NCBI GenBank assembly: GCA_029243145.1
Contig: JAQWSQ010000035.1
Coordinates: 1 to 43,792 of the forward strand
Direction: 5' to 3'
DNA: 43,792 bases
DNA from: Planctomycetaceae bacterium
GTDB taxonomy: Bacteria > Planctomycetota > Planctomycetia > Planctomycetales > Planctomycetaceae
Translations under genes and position numbers: made by a program
Notes under the pieces: generated by a model
What the model was told of the DNA's origin: nothing
Database searches by the model: none
What the model saw: the letters and a program-made list of their open reading frames with translations, nothing else
Shown: positions 36,174 through 43,792 of the stretch, in pieces
Numbering within the stretch: the first letter of the stretch is position 1
Layout: every line of letters starts with the position of its first letter

Positions 36174-37265
36174 TCAAGCGGAGTATGTGGGGAAATCTGT
36201 GTATTCTTCGGCTCCAGCCGGAGTGTACCAAGCCGAAACATCGGCATCCTCGGCCAACGGCCAGTCATGTTGGAAGCGATCGACAAGATCGGGATTACTG
36301 ATAAATGGACGACCGAAGGCCGCCAAGTCGGCATCGCCGGTCGAGATTTTTTCTTCAGCTTCTTCTTTAGTGTAGCCACAATTTCCCATGATGGGGGCAT
36401 GGAACACTTTGCGAAACTCACTCAGAGTCATCGGTTCTCCCAACTCATGGAACCCGAAGGCGAGGCCGTCCATGATGTGCAAGTACGAGAGACCGTATTT
36501 GTCTAACTGTTCGGCGACGTAAATAAACTGCTCACGATAGTCGGGTGATCCCATGTCATTGAAAGCGCCATTGGGAGATAGGCGAACCGCCACCCGCTCC
36601 GCTGGCCAGACCGAAGTGACCGCGTCAATCACCTCCCCCAACAGACGGTAACGGTTTTCGATACTGCCACCATATTGGTCGTCGCGATGATTGGTTTTGG
36701 ATTGTAGGAATTCATCGAGCAGATAGCCGTTCGCGCTATGGATTTCAATACCATCAAAGCCTGCGTCTTTGGCTCGCTCCGCCTCTCTTTGATAGTCTTC
36801 GATTAAAGTCGGGATCTCGCCGGTTTCCAAAGACCTAGGTACTTCGTAGTCCTCTTTTCCTTTGGGCGTGTGAATGTAATCACCATCGATTTTGATCGCA
36901 GAGGGAGCGACTGCGGGTTTGCCGTCATGAAAACTGCTGTGCGAGGCTCGCCCACAATGCCATAGCTGCAAGAAGATATTCCCACCAGCACCATGGACAG
37001 ATTCCACTACTGTCTTCCAGCCATCGACCATCTCGTTGGTGTAGATTCCCGGTGATTCGTTCCATCCGTTGGCTTGTTCCGAAATGGTAGTCGCTTCGGT
37101 GATGATTAAACCTGCTGCCGCACGCTGACAGTAGTAGTCGGCCATCAAGGCGTTGGGAAGTCGTTCCTTCCCGGCGCGGGCACGCGTCATGGGGGCCATG
37201 ACAATTCGGTTATTCAATGTGAGATCAGATAATTCAAACGACTGGAAAAGCGGAGACTCTGACAT
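36174..37265 (-). CDS. old yellow enzyme-family alkene reductase (NemA-like)
   Basis: 363 residues, the normal length. FMN-dependent TIM-barrel enzyme that reduces activated alkenes, nitro compounds or nitrate esters with NAD(P)H. Motifs: LNNRIVMAPMTRARAGKE, GLIITEATTISEQANG, IFLQLWHCGRASH, and EIHSANGYLLDEFLQSKTNH, in which the HSAN pattern holds the active-site His and Asn pair. Then YGGSIENRYRLLGEVIDAV, all family-typical. The C-terminus carries the phosphate-binding end AAFGRPFISNPDLVDRF. Monocistronic, on the minus strand. Confidence 0.95.
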   Translation of the reverse strand: MSESPLFQSFELSDLTLNNRIVMAPMTRARAGKERLPNALMADYYCQRAAAGLIITEATTISEQANGWNESPGIYTNEMVDGWKTVVESVHGAGGNIFLQLWHCGRASHSSFHDGKPAVAPSAIKIDGDYIHTPKGKEDYEVPRSLETGEIPTLIEDYQREAERAKDAGFDGIEIHSANGYLLDEFLQSKTNHRDDQYGGSIENRYRLLGEVIDAVTSVWPAERVAVRLSPNGAFNDMGSPDYREQFIYVAEQLDKYGLSYLHIMDGLAFGFHELGEPMTLSEFRKVFHAPIMGNCGYTKEEAEEKISTGDADLAAFGRPFISNPDLVDRFQHDWPLAEDADVSAWYTPAGAEEYTDFPTYSA

Positions 37266-37390
37266 TCTGAATCCTGCTGTTGATGAATGTTTTGTGAAGA
37301 CGGCGTGTGATTAACCTTCTGACCCAAGGCATCTTAGTCACGGGGTTTTTAGAATCAAGAGACGCCTATTTTGAATCATCTGGAGCAGTC

Positions 37391-38416
37391 CTAATGCGTG
37401 TTGGACTGTGCCTTCACCGAGGCGATAATCCGCGATGAGACATCGTAACCGCTCAAAAACGCACCTTCCACGCGCGGGCCGCCGCACCAGTCTCCGCAGG
37501 CTCCTATTCTCAACTCCGGGTCGAATAGACATCGATCTGTCAGCGGTTCGGAAGGTAATGCATAACGCCAACGATGGGCGACTTGAAACTGTGGTTGCCT
37601 TGCTTCCAATCCGGTTGCCTGCCAAAAGGTATTGAGAAGGGTAGGTAGAAGTTCATCCTTGTCATCTTCGAGATGCTCTTCACTCCATTCAGGTGACGCA
37701 TGTAAAACCCACGTTTCTGGTTTTTCATCCCGGCCCGGTTTACTGTTGTTTCGGGAGATCCATGATAAGGGAGAATCATTGACGAATGCCGCATCGAATG
37801 AGAGTTCGAGCGGTTGTGGAAATGACACCATCACAGCCCAGCACCCCGTCATGGACACATTCTCGGCGATTCGCTGTAACTCAGGTGCAGCCTGCAGCAA
37901 TTTCGCAGATTGTGCCGCAGGGGCAGATGTGATCACGTATTCGAATTCGTCTAAAACAAATTCATGCTCGTCGGCAATAAGCCAACGTTCTCCTGATCTA
38001 ATCGGCGGCGCGATCAATGTTTCTAGGTGCACATCGAGTTCTGCCGCGAGATGTCTTCCAATATTGTTCATCCCCGGAATGCCGACATAGCGGAGTGTCT
38101 CTTCTTCCTTGGGCTCGTAAGTGCCGTTAGAAAGAGTCCCAATCTCGGCATCCCAAACATCCACAATTCCGTCCAATCTCCACTCTTCAACATGGTTTTG
38201 GAAGATCGGATCGCGAACGGTGAAATATTGGGCTCCATGATCAAAATAAAGACCTTCGTCGGAGCGTCGTGTGGACATTCGGCCGCCTTTACCCCGACTT
38301 TTCTCGAAAATGGTGACATCGAAACCGTGATCCTGAAGACGCTGGGCACAGGTAAGACCTGATAGACCAGCACCAATGACGGCAACATGGATTTTTGGGG
38401 CATTAGATTTTGTCAT
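37391..38416 (-). CDS. NAD(P)/FAD-dependent amine oxidase-like oxidoreductase (renalase-type)
   Basis: 341 residues from the ATG at 38416; the longer frame to 38521 gives non-family residues. FAD-binding Rossmann motif VAVIGAGLSGLTCAQRL with FEKSRGKGGRMSTRR directly after. The GAQYFTVRDPIF stretch is typical of the renalase-like group. The C-terminus (IGACGDWCGGPRVEGAFLSG) completes the FAD site. Bacterial members oxidise small amines or NAD(P)H isomers; the actual substrate is unknown. No partner gene is adjacent. Confidence 0.92.
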   Translation of the reverse strand: MTKSNAPKIHVAVIGAGLSGLTCAQRLQDHGFDVTIFEKSRGKGGRMSTRRSDEGLYFDHGAQYFTVRDPIFQNHVEEWRLDGIVDVWDAEIGTLSNGTYEPKEEETLRYVGIPGMNNIGRHLAAELDVHLETLIAPPIRSGERWLIADEHEFVLDEFEYVITSAPAAQSAKLLQAAPELQRIAENVSMTGCWAVMVSFPQPLELSFDAAFVNDSPLSWISRNNSKPGRDEKPETWVLHASPEWSEEHLEDDKDELLPTLLNTFWQATGLEARQPQFQVAHRWRYALPSEPLTDRCLFDPELRIGACGDWCGGPRVEGAFLSGYDVSSRIIASVKAQSNTH

Positions 38417-38562
38417 GAGAAAATGATAGAGACCTTGTCCAGCAAATCGAAAGATGAAAGCTGAATTCTTATGCGGTACAGAATAGGATAAAAGGCTCAC
38501 AGAGATAACTTCCCATCCCAAGCGGATTTACGCTTGGAATTTCAACGAGATTACGGTGACCA

Positions 38563-39381
38563 ATGGATCTTCAGCTTCATGATAAAGTGGCTCTTGTGAC
38601 CGGTGGCTCCAAAGGCATCGGTCTTGGTATCGTGCGCGAGTTGATTACGGAAGGCGCGAAAGTGGCCAACGTCAATCGCAGCGAAGCCGAAGGTCGCCAG
38701 CTTGAACAGGAATATGCAGCCGAGGGAAAGGGCTGCTTCTTCATTCAAGGTGATTTAACGGATCTGGCGGCATGCAAAAATGCCGTCGAACAAACGATCC
38801 AGAAGTTCGGTAGGATCGATATTCTGATCAACAACGCCGGCATCAACGATGGTGTGGGATTGGAAGACGGACCTGATGCGTTTCTGTTGTCACTCCAACG
38901 AAACCTGATCCACTATTACGCTCTTGTTCATTACGCACTCGATGAATTAAAAAAGTCACAAGGCACGATTATCAATATCGGGTCAAAAGTTTGTGAGACA
39001 GGTCAGGGAGGGACATCGGGATACGCGGCCTCCAAAGGAGCGATTAACGGACTAACACGAGAATGGGCCGTTGATTTGGCCCCGCACAAAGTTCGTGTGA
39101 ATACCGTGTTGCCGGCTGAGACTTGGACGCCATTGTATGAAAGGTGTCTCGCGGAGATGCCTGATCCGGAACAGGCGAAAGCTGAAATTGAACGGCTGAT
39201 TCCGCTCGGTCAGAGGTTCACGACCATTGAAGAGTTGGCAGGCATGGTTGTTTTTCTGGCTTCACCACGATCCAGTCACACGACGGGTCAGATCGTCTTT
39301 GTCGATGGTGGCTACACTCACCTCGATCGCAAATGCACTTTTCCCAGTGATGTAACAGGCTTCGGCGGTGCTTCGACGTAA
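38563..39381 (+). CDS. short-chain dehydrogenase (sugar dehydrogenase-like SDR)
   Basis: 272 residues. Coenzyme motif VTGGSKGIGLGI at about residues 14-25, NNAG at about 90-93, Ser in INIGSKVCETG, and Tyr-Lys in SGYAASKGAI. The C-terminal segment SHTTGQIVFVDGGYTHLD is typical of SDRs. The pattern MDLQLHDKVALVTGGSKGIG with RVNTVLPAETWTPLY resembles the SDR group annotated as L-fucose or sugar dehydrogenases. The exact sugar is not certain. Confidence 0.88.
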   Translation: MDLQLHDKVALVTGGSKGIGLGIVRELITEGAKVANVNRSEAEGRQLEQEYAAEGKGCFFIQGDLTDLAACKNAVEQTIQKFGRIDILINNAGINDGVGLEDGPDAFLLSLQRNLIHYYALVHYALDELKKSQGTIINIGSKVCETGQGGTSGYAASKGAINGLTREWAVDLAPHKVRVNTVLPAETWTPLYERCLAEMPDPEQAKAEIERLIPLGQRFTTIEELAGMVVFLASPRSSHTTGQIVFVDGGYTHLDRKCTFPSDVTGFGGAST

Positions 39382-39437
39382 GCTTCGAGGATGTCGTTCA
39401 TTTGTCATTGTAATACGTCTTCAATCCGAGATCATCT

Positions 39438-40697
39438 ATGATCAAAGCACGAACAGCACGATGCGTTTGTTACGCATTCTTGATAATTGGCGTTCTGGCA
39501 GTTGATTCGTCTTTTGCCGAACTGAAAGTCTCTACCGATTTTTCGGCTGGTTCGGCCGTGATTGTCAAACAGGATACCGAAAAACTTTTTTTGCACATCC
39601 AACCGGCGGTGCAAAAAGATCGCGGCTTTCCGTGTTGGTGGTACTTCAAAGTGAGTGGACTGACCACCGGGGAAATGCTGACGTTAAAAGTCAGCGCTAA
39701 TCCTCAATCTTTCCGTGGCAATCGTGTGCTGAGTGCGAGTTGGTCGATGCCAGATCGCGCAGCGATAAGTACCGATAACAGGAATTGGAGACAGACTTCC
39801 TCGGGGCTCCGAGAAAAGAACACCATCACTTATCAGATAAAAGTTTCGGCAGAAACAATCTGGTTGGCTTGGGGGCCTCCCTATCTTCCCGCTGACGCAG
39901 ACGCCGTCCTCAGACTGGCCAAAGAGAAATTGCCGACTGCCGAGGTCTTTGAACTCGCTCAAACTCGTCAGGGGCGTTCCGTCAAAGGAGTTCGATTCGG
40001 AGCAAAACCATCCGAGCAGCACAAACCGTATGGCGTTTGGATTCAAGCTCGACAACATGCTTGGGAGGCGGGTGGAAGCTGGGTCGGTCAAGGATTTTTG
40101 CAGTGGGCAGTCAGCGACGAACCGTCTGCAGTCGAGTTTCGCAAGCTGGCGAACATCTACTACATTCCGATCATGGATGTTGATAGCGTTGCGGTCGGAG
40201 CGGGTGGGAAGGATGCCGTCCCCCGTGATCATAATCGCGATTGGGATGAGCATCCCCATTACCCTGAGGTGGCCGCCGCCCAAAAAAGGATCCGGCAGAT
40301 GGAACGCGAGCAACGTTTTGACGTGTTTATCGATCTTCATAACCCAGGTCCTAATGATCGAAGGCCATATTTTTATGGCCCGCACGGAATGGACAAACTC
40401 CCCGTGATCCAACAGAGAAATTACACACGCTGGATTGCGTATGCCCACAATCACATCGAACAATCGAATGAGAAGTATCGGTTTGCCACTTATGTCACGA
40501 CTGACGAAGAGCGAAACCGAATGAGCGCGAATTGGGTCCGAAATCACACTTCGTCACACGTTATGTCAGTGACATTAGAGACTTCCTGGAATCGCCCGGA
40601 AGGGACGCAGAAGGGGTATCAGACCGTTGGCCGACAATTAGGGCTCTCATTGCTCCGATATCTGGAATCTCAACCTCGACTGGCAGATGACAACTGA
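39438..40697 (+). CDS. exported M14-family zinc carboxypeptidase (cytosolic carboxypeptidase-like N-domain)
   Basis: 419 residues. A signal peptide ends near residue 27 (CYAFLIIGVLAVDSSFA). An N-terminal beta domain (about 30-160) resembles the domain before the catalytic part in the cytosolic-carboxypeptidase subfamily. The catalytic zinc ligands are visible: His207 and Glu210 in RQHAWEAGGSW, and His301 in IDLHNPG. Catalytic Glu381 lies in SVTLETSWN. The M14 family removes C-terminal residues from peptides; the substrate is unknown. It ends 80 bp before the convergent GT39-like gene. Confidence 0.88.
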   Translation: MIKARTARCVCYAFLIIGVLAVDSSFAELKVSTDFSAGSAVIVKQDTEKLFLHIQPAVQKDRGFPCWWYFKVSGLTTGEMLTLKVSANPQSFRGNRVLSASWSMPDRAAISTDNRNWRQTSSGLREKNTITYQIKVSAETIWLAWGPPYLPADADAVLRLAKEKLPTAEVFELAQTRQGRSVKGVRFGAKPSEQHKPYGVWIQARQHAWEAGGSWVGQGFLQWAVSDEPSAVEFRKLANIYYIPIMDVDSVAVGAGGKDAVPRDHNRDWDEHPHYPEVAAAQKRIRQMEREQRFDVFIDLHNPGPNDRRPYFYGPHGMDKLPVIQQRNYTRWIAYAHNHIEQSNEKYRFATYVTTDEERNRMSANWVRNHTSSHVMSVTLETSWNRPEGTQKGYQTVGRQLGLSLLRYLESQPRLADDN

Positions 40698-40777
40698 GAA
40701 GGTGTCTTCGCGACTTAGGGATTCGCCTCGGGCTTGAAGTGATGTTCAACGTGGCGATCACTGCGCGAACGATCCGC

Positions 40778-42349
40778 TTAGGGGGCTTTATCCGATAGTA
40801 GATTTACGGGAATCACCTGATACTTACGATTGGGATTTTGCCGGACGTTCCAGCATTCCACTCGATGATTGCTGAAGTGAATAATTGTTTGACAATAATA
40901 GTTTGGGTCCGGTATCTGCTTGAGCGAAAAGGACTGATGGTAAGCGGTCGAGATTGTTTGGGTTTTTTGATCAAGTTCTTCTGGATGCTGAGGGTTCATA
41001 ATTTCAAAGTGGTCAAGCAATAACCAGAAGTCCTGATCACCGGGTGGCGAAGCGATCTCGAAATCTGACCAGTTCGGTATTATCGGTATTGGTTGATTGG
41101 CTCCTCCGGTTATTTTCTGTTGATAGAACCCCACGAGGGGTCTGTGGTAATTGGGGTATGTGAGGAAAGAATCGCCGGTTTGCATCTTTTCTGCCAAAAC
41201 CTGAGCCGCTGCACCGGCGAGGTAGTGGGGGTGATTGTGAGTCAGGTTTATTTCGTAAGTCTTCAAAGACGTTCTGCCAAGTAAGAAAAGGACGATGAGG
41301 AAACCGCCTATCCGGAATGTTTTTTGGACTGACTGATCAACAAACAACATGCACACCCCGATTTGAATCGGAGGAACAATCGCCAGCAAGTATCGCTCTG
41401 TGACAAAATGATGATGTTCAGTAATTCGGACATAGATAAATAGTGTTGAGTGAAAAGTGGTCAGCAATAAGCAGGCATACGCTCTCGATATCTTCATCGA
41501 GATTCTCCACCATCCCAAGCAGGCGGCGAGAAAAACCAGTCCTCCCAAAATTTCGTCCCCGAGATAATACTCGAGTGAAAAAAGTAAATTCCGACTGATC
41601 TCAGTCGCCGTTATTTCTGCAGGATAGTTATCGTTTATCCTCCTGAGTAGCAGCAATAAATTTGGGAGATTGATCAATGATGCCACGAGAAACACTTGAA
41701 GGTTAAGCCGCCAAGTCTTTTGGAACCACGCTTTGAGTGTTCGAGAAGAGTCTGTTTGCCACGCGTGAATCGTTAATGAGATGGCACAAGAGATCCAAAT
41801 GGAAATCATTAATTGGTGAGTCCACCCTAACACGCCGAGGCAGAGACCCAGCTTTAGTAATTCTTTGCGACCCGGTTCTGAGTTCTTAAAAACATCGAGG
41901 GCGTAATTGAGAGTAATCAACAGGACAAGCAGAAACAGACTATACATCCTGGCCTGTTGCCCCTGCGATACCAGATTATGTTCGCAGACCATTAATGCCG
42001 CGAACATTAGCCCATCAACGGGGAATAAATTCTCCGCCCTAGCAGGTAAGCTGCGGGAAGGCACGCAATGCTACAGATTAAAGAGGGAAGTCTCAGTGGC
42101 CAAGTGCTGCTGGTTCCAAAAAGTCCCCGCGAGATGACGAACCAGTAGATAACTCAATCCGGGATGGTCGGGATGAGCTTTTCCCTTAAGAATATTGAGG
42201 ACTGTGGAATCGTTGGCAACTTTCCAGGTGAACGCTTCGTCGATCCAAATGGGGCGGTCGATCAGAGACGGCCAGACTCTTAAGATCGCACCAATCAGCA
42301 CGATAAATCCGAGAATCATCCATGTGTATCGAGGGGTCGGCTTCGTCAT
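40778..42349 (-). pseudogene. GT39/ArnT-like multi-pass membrane glycosyltransferase with two compensating frameshifts
   Basis: The ATG at 42349 starts a protein with an N-terminal membrane segment and the motif WIDEAFTW, the Asp-Glu pair of this family's first outside loop. The frame runs into TAG at 42071-42073. The shifted frame, however, encodes the family-typical LRLPSLICSIACLPAAYLLG between about 42118 and 42013, and the original frame resumes with QQARMYSLFLLVLLITL. One extra base in A5 at 42118-42122 (T5 on the coding strand) and one missing base in CCC at 42011-42013 explain everything. The remainder has about eight membrane segments. The family transfers sugars from polyprenyl-phosphate donors. 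Confidence 0.82.
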
Positions 42350-42449
42350 GCTGATTCGAGTCAATCAGTTGAGAATGGATATTAGAGTTCCGCAAGTTGA
42401 AAACAATAGTGCAAACTTGATTCAGGTACAAGATCCCTGGACTCTAACG

Positions 42450-42701
42450 TCATTTCTTTCGCAGCCGATACTTCACAAAGTCCCACAGGCCGACGTACTT
42501 GAAATCGGGGTCCACGTAATGCTCGATGACGTAAAACGCGAAGTAGTAGAATCGGCAGAAGCACCAGACACAGATGGCTAGGAGAACACCATTCCGCCAG
42601 GAGAGATTCTCGAATAACAACAAACCCCCCGCCAGCAATCCCGCCAGCAAGAACAGCCAACCCTTCAATACGATCAGTCGTTTGCTTTTGAGATCAGGCA
42701 T
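42450..42701 (-). CDS. small membrane protein with two hydrophobic segments
   Basis: 83 residues; the ATG at 42701 has AGGTGA close upstream, while a GTG at 42707 overlaps the nadD stop. Two membrane segments at about 11-30 and 37-57 (WLFLLAGLLAGGLLLFE; NGVLLAICVWCFCRFYYFAF), then a basic C-terminus ending in YRLRKK. I do not recognise a family. Position directly behind nadD suggests co-transcription, but no function follows. Confidence 0.72.
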   Translation of the reverse strand: MPDLKSKRLIVLKGWLFLLAGLLAGGLLLFENLSWRNGVLLAICVWCFCRFYYFAFYVIEHYVDPDFKYVGLWDFVKYRLRKK

Positions 42702-42703
42702 GT

Positions 42704-43312
42704 TCACTCACCTGGGCTGTAGATTTTATGTTCGTTGAGATACGCCTCCACTGCCTTGGGCACAAGAAAGCGAATTGAATGTCCTGATCGTATGCGATGA
42801 CGAATATCGGTGGAGGAGACATCGATGCCCGGCATCTCAATCACGCGAATGCGATCTGCGACTTCGGAGCCAAGCTTCTGTTCGATCTCTTCGAGAGCGG
42901 GGGGATCTTGTCGTCCTCGATTGACGGCGACGATCTTCGCCAGTTCTGCGATGCGGGCAGGTTCTTTCCAGTTGGGGAAATCTTGAAGCGAATCGGCACC
43001 GATGATCAGAAACAGTTCGCGATCTAGATTTTCTGCGGCGAGCTTCTCCAGAGTCTCGACGGTGTAGCTGGTTGATTCCTTTTTGAGTTCCACATCAGAA
43101 ACTTGAAACTCGGGGATGCCAGCCAACGCAAATTCAAGCATCTCGGCACGCGCTTTTGCCGGAGCTAATTCGCGATCTGTTTTATGGGGTGGGTGACCGG
43201 CTGGAACAAACCAGACCTCATCGAGGTTGAGTTGTTCGCGGCAGACCTCGGCCATGACGAGATGACCGAGATGAACCGGATCGAACGAACCACCGAGTAT
43301 CCCTAACCGCAT
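42704..43312 (-). CDS. nadD: nicotinate-nucleotide adenylyltransferase
   Basis: 202 residues from the ATG at 43312, which has AGGGA upstream; the open frame to 43372 adds 20 non-family residues. Adenylates nicotinate mononucleotide in NAD synthesis. Nucleotidyltransferase motif GILGGSFDPVHLGHLVMAE, WFVPAGHPPHK, LFLIIGADSLQDFPNWKEP, and the C-terminal ISSTD-like motif as IDVSSTDIRHRIRSG. All key residues are present. The small membrane protein gene follows with overlap of the stop. Confidence 0.96.
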   Translation of the reverse strand: MRLGILGGSFDPVHLGHLVMAEVCREQLNLDEVWFVPAGHPPHKTDRELAPAKARAEMLEFALAGIPEFQVSDVELKKESTSYTVETLEKLAAENLDRELFLIIGADSLQDFPNWKEPARIAELAKIVAVNRGRQDPPALEEIEQKLGSEVADRIRVIEMPGIDVSSTDIRHRIRSGHSIRFLVPKAVEAYLNEHKIYSPGE

Positions 43313-43452
43313 GATGACATCCCTGACTGAAAGTGATTGAAGTGATGAAATCAGTATAAAATATTTCGCCACAGATAGACACGGATCTCACAGAATGCCT
43401 CTGAATTTTTGAGTATCTCGCCAGGATTGGTTTCCAGTTGGTAATCCTGTTC

Positions 43453-43791
43453 TCATTCTGGAGCGGACAATCCTAAACTACGCAGCACTTCTTCATATTC
43501 TGACGGTGTGTTCATATTACGCAGAGATTCCAGATCAGGGTCAACGCGTCTCAATTCATTCACTTCAATTTCACGACTATTGGATTCTTCAATGAGGAAA
43601 AATGGTCGCAAGCGGTCTGCACCTAACAAAGACGCCACTCGCTCAGCAAGATCCAATCGATAAACGGCCGCCAAGGGATGATAAAACTTCCCTTCCTTCA
43701 CGACGGCGAGATCATAAGCCGCAAGCTGGGAAATGATCGCTGCGACAAATGCAGGTTTTAATAACGGTACATCACAAGCCGTGACGTAGGC
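43453..43791 (-). CDS. mobA: C-terminal part of molybdenum cofactor guanylyltransferase, 5' truncated
   Basis: The frame is open to the window edge. The visible part reads AYVTACDVPLLKPAFVAAII, then AAYDLAVVKEGKFYHPLAAVYR, and ends near NMNTPSEYEEV, the usual end of MobA-like NTP transferases (DVPLL and NTPEEY-type motifs). MobA adds GMP to molybdopterin. The ATG at 43701 is internal. About 112 residues are seen; the nucleotide-binding N-terminus is outside the window. Confidence 0.85.
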   Translation of the reverse strand, partial: AYVTACDVPLLKPAFVAAIISQLAAYDLAVVKEGKFYHPLAAVYRLDLAERVASLLGADRLRPFFLIEESNSREIEVNELRRVDPDLESLRNMNTPSEYEEVLRSLGLSAPE

Positions 43792-43792
43792 A

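Noticed and set aside
39684..40547. Long minus-strand open frame opposite the M14 carboxypeptidase
   Set aside because: Shadow frame; the plus-strand product has signal peptide and zinc ligands.
1..43792. CRISPR arrays, tRNA or rRNA genes, prophage or transposase genes
   Set aside because: No regular spacer pattern, cloverleaf, rRNA-like stretch or recombinase motif was found in the gaps, all of which are short.

Overview
The window looks like chromosomal DNA of a planctomycete, probably of the Planctomycetaceae type. The evidence is a DUF1559 prepilin-like protein, a DUF1549/DUF1553 protein next to a Tat-exported DUF1501 protein, a DUF1080-like secreted protein, a secreted di-haem cytochrome and several exported proteins of unknown role. 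Base composition is moderate, coding density is high, and no gap between genes exceeds about 300 bp. I see no rRNA, tRNA, CRISPR array, transposase or phage genes.

Layout. 1-4.9 kb: end of a secreted carboxypeptidase-regulatory-like protein, the DUF1559 protein, an unrecognised 140-residue protein, holA, a phosphohexomutase-like protein that appears catalytically dead, and a YbaN-type membrane protein. 4.9-10 kb: a GntP-type gluconate permease, divergent from the DUF1549/DUF1501 pair. 10-13.1 kb: an SDR, nnrE, a Crp/Fnr regulator, and a small membrane protein with an anti-sigma-type zinc motif on the side predicted to be outside. 13.1-20.3 kb: a tight minus-strand polyphosphate operon, ROK sugar kinase - ppx/gppA - ppk1 - sixA - ppk2 - radical SAM. 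20.5-22.8 kb: YaiI protein and APC permease. 23-24.6 kb: two genes, PAP2 phosphatase and VOC protein, each broken by one in-frame stop, then a 95-bp palindromic repeat. 24.6-29.5 kb: di-haem cytochrome, YjhG/YagF-type D-xylonate dehydratase, divergent nadA. 29.7-36.2 kb: DUF1080-like protein (in-frame TAG), secreted beta-propeller, a PTS EIIA-SLC4 bicarbonate/anion transporter fusion (frameshifted), and an exported amidohydrolase. 36.2-43.8 kb: old yellow enzyme, FAD amine-oxidase-like protein, SDR, exported M14 carboxypeptidase, a GT39-like membrane protein with two compensating frameshifts, a small membrane protein, nadD and the end of mobA.

Two things stand out. First, the transporter at 32.2-34.3 kb has the layout of eukaryotic band 3: an EIIA-fold cytoplasmic domain followed by an SLC4 membrane domain. 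Here the EIIA domain keeps its phospho-accepting histidine, which suggests phosphorelay control of anion transport. Second, five genes between 23 and 42.4 kb carry six lesions: three single-codon stops, one of each type, and three one-base shifts, at least two of them in short homopolymers. These may be real decay or errors in the assembly, and raw reads would decide. The polyphosphate operon is the clearest functional unit: it carries synthesis, hydrolysis and nucleotide-phosphorylating use of polyphosphate in one transcript with a sugar kinase and a SixA phosphatase.
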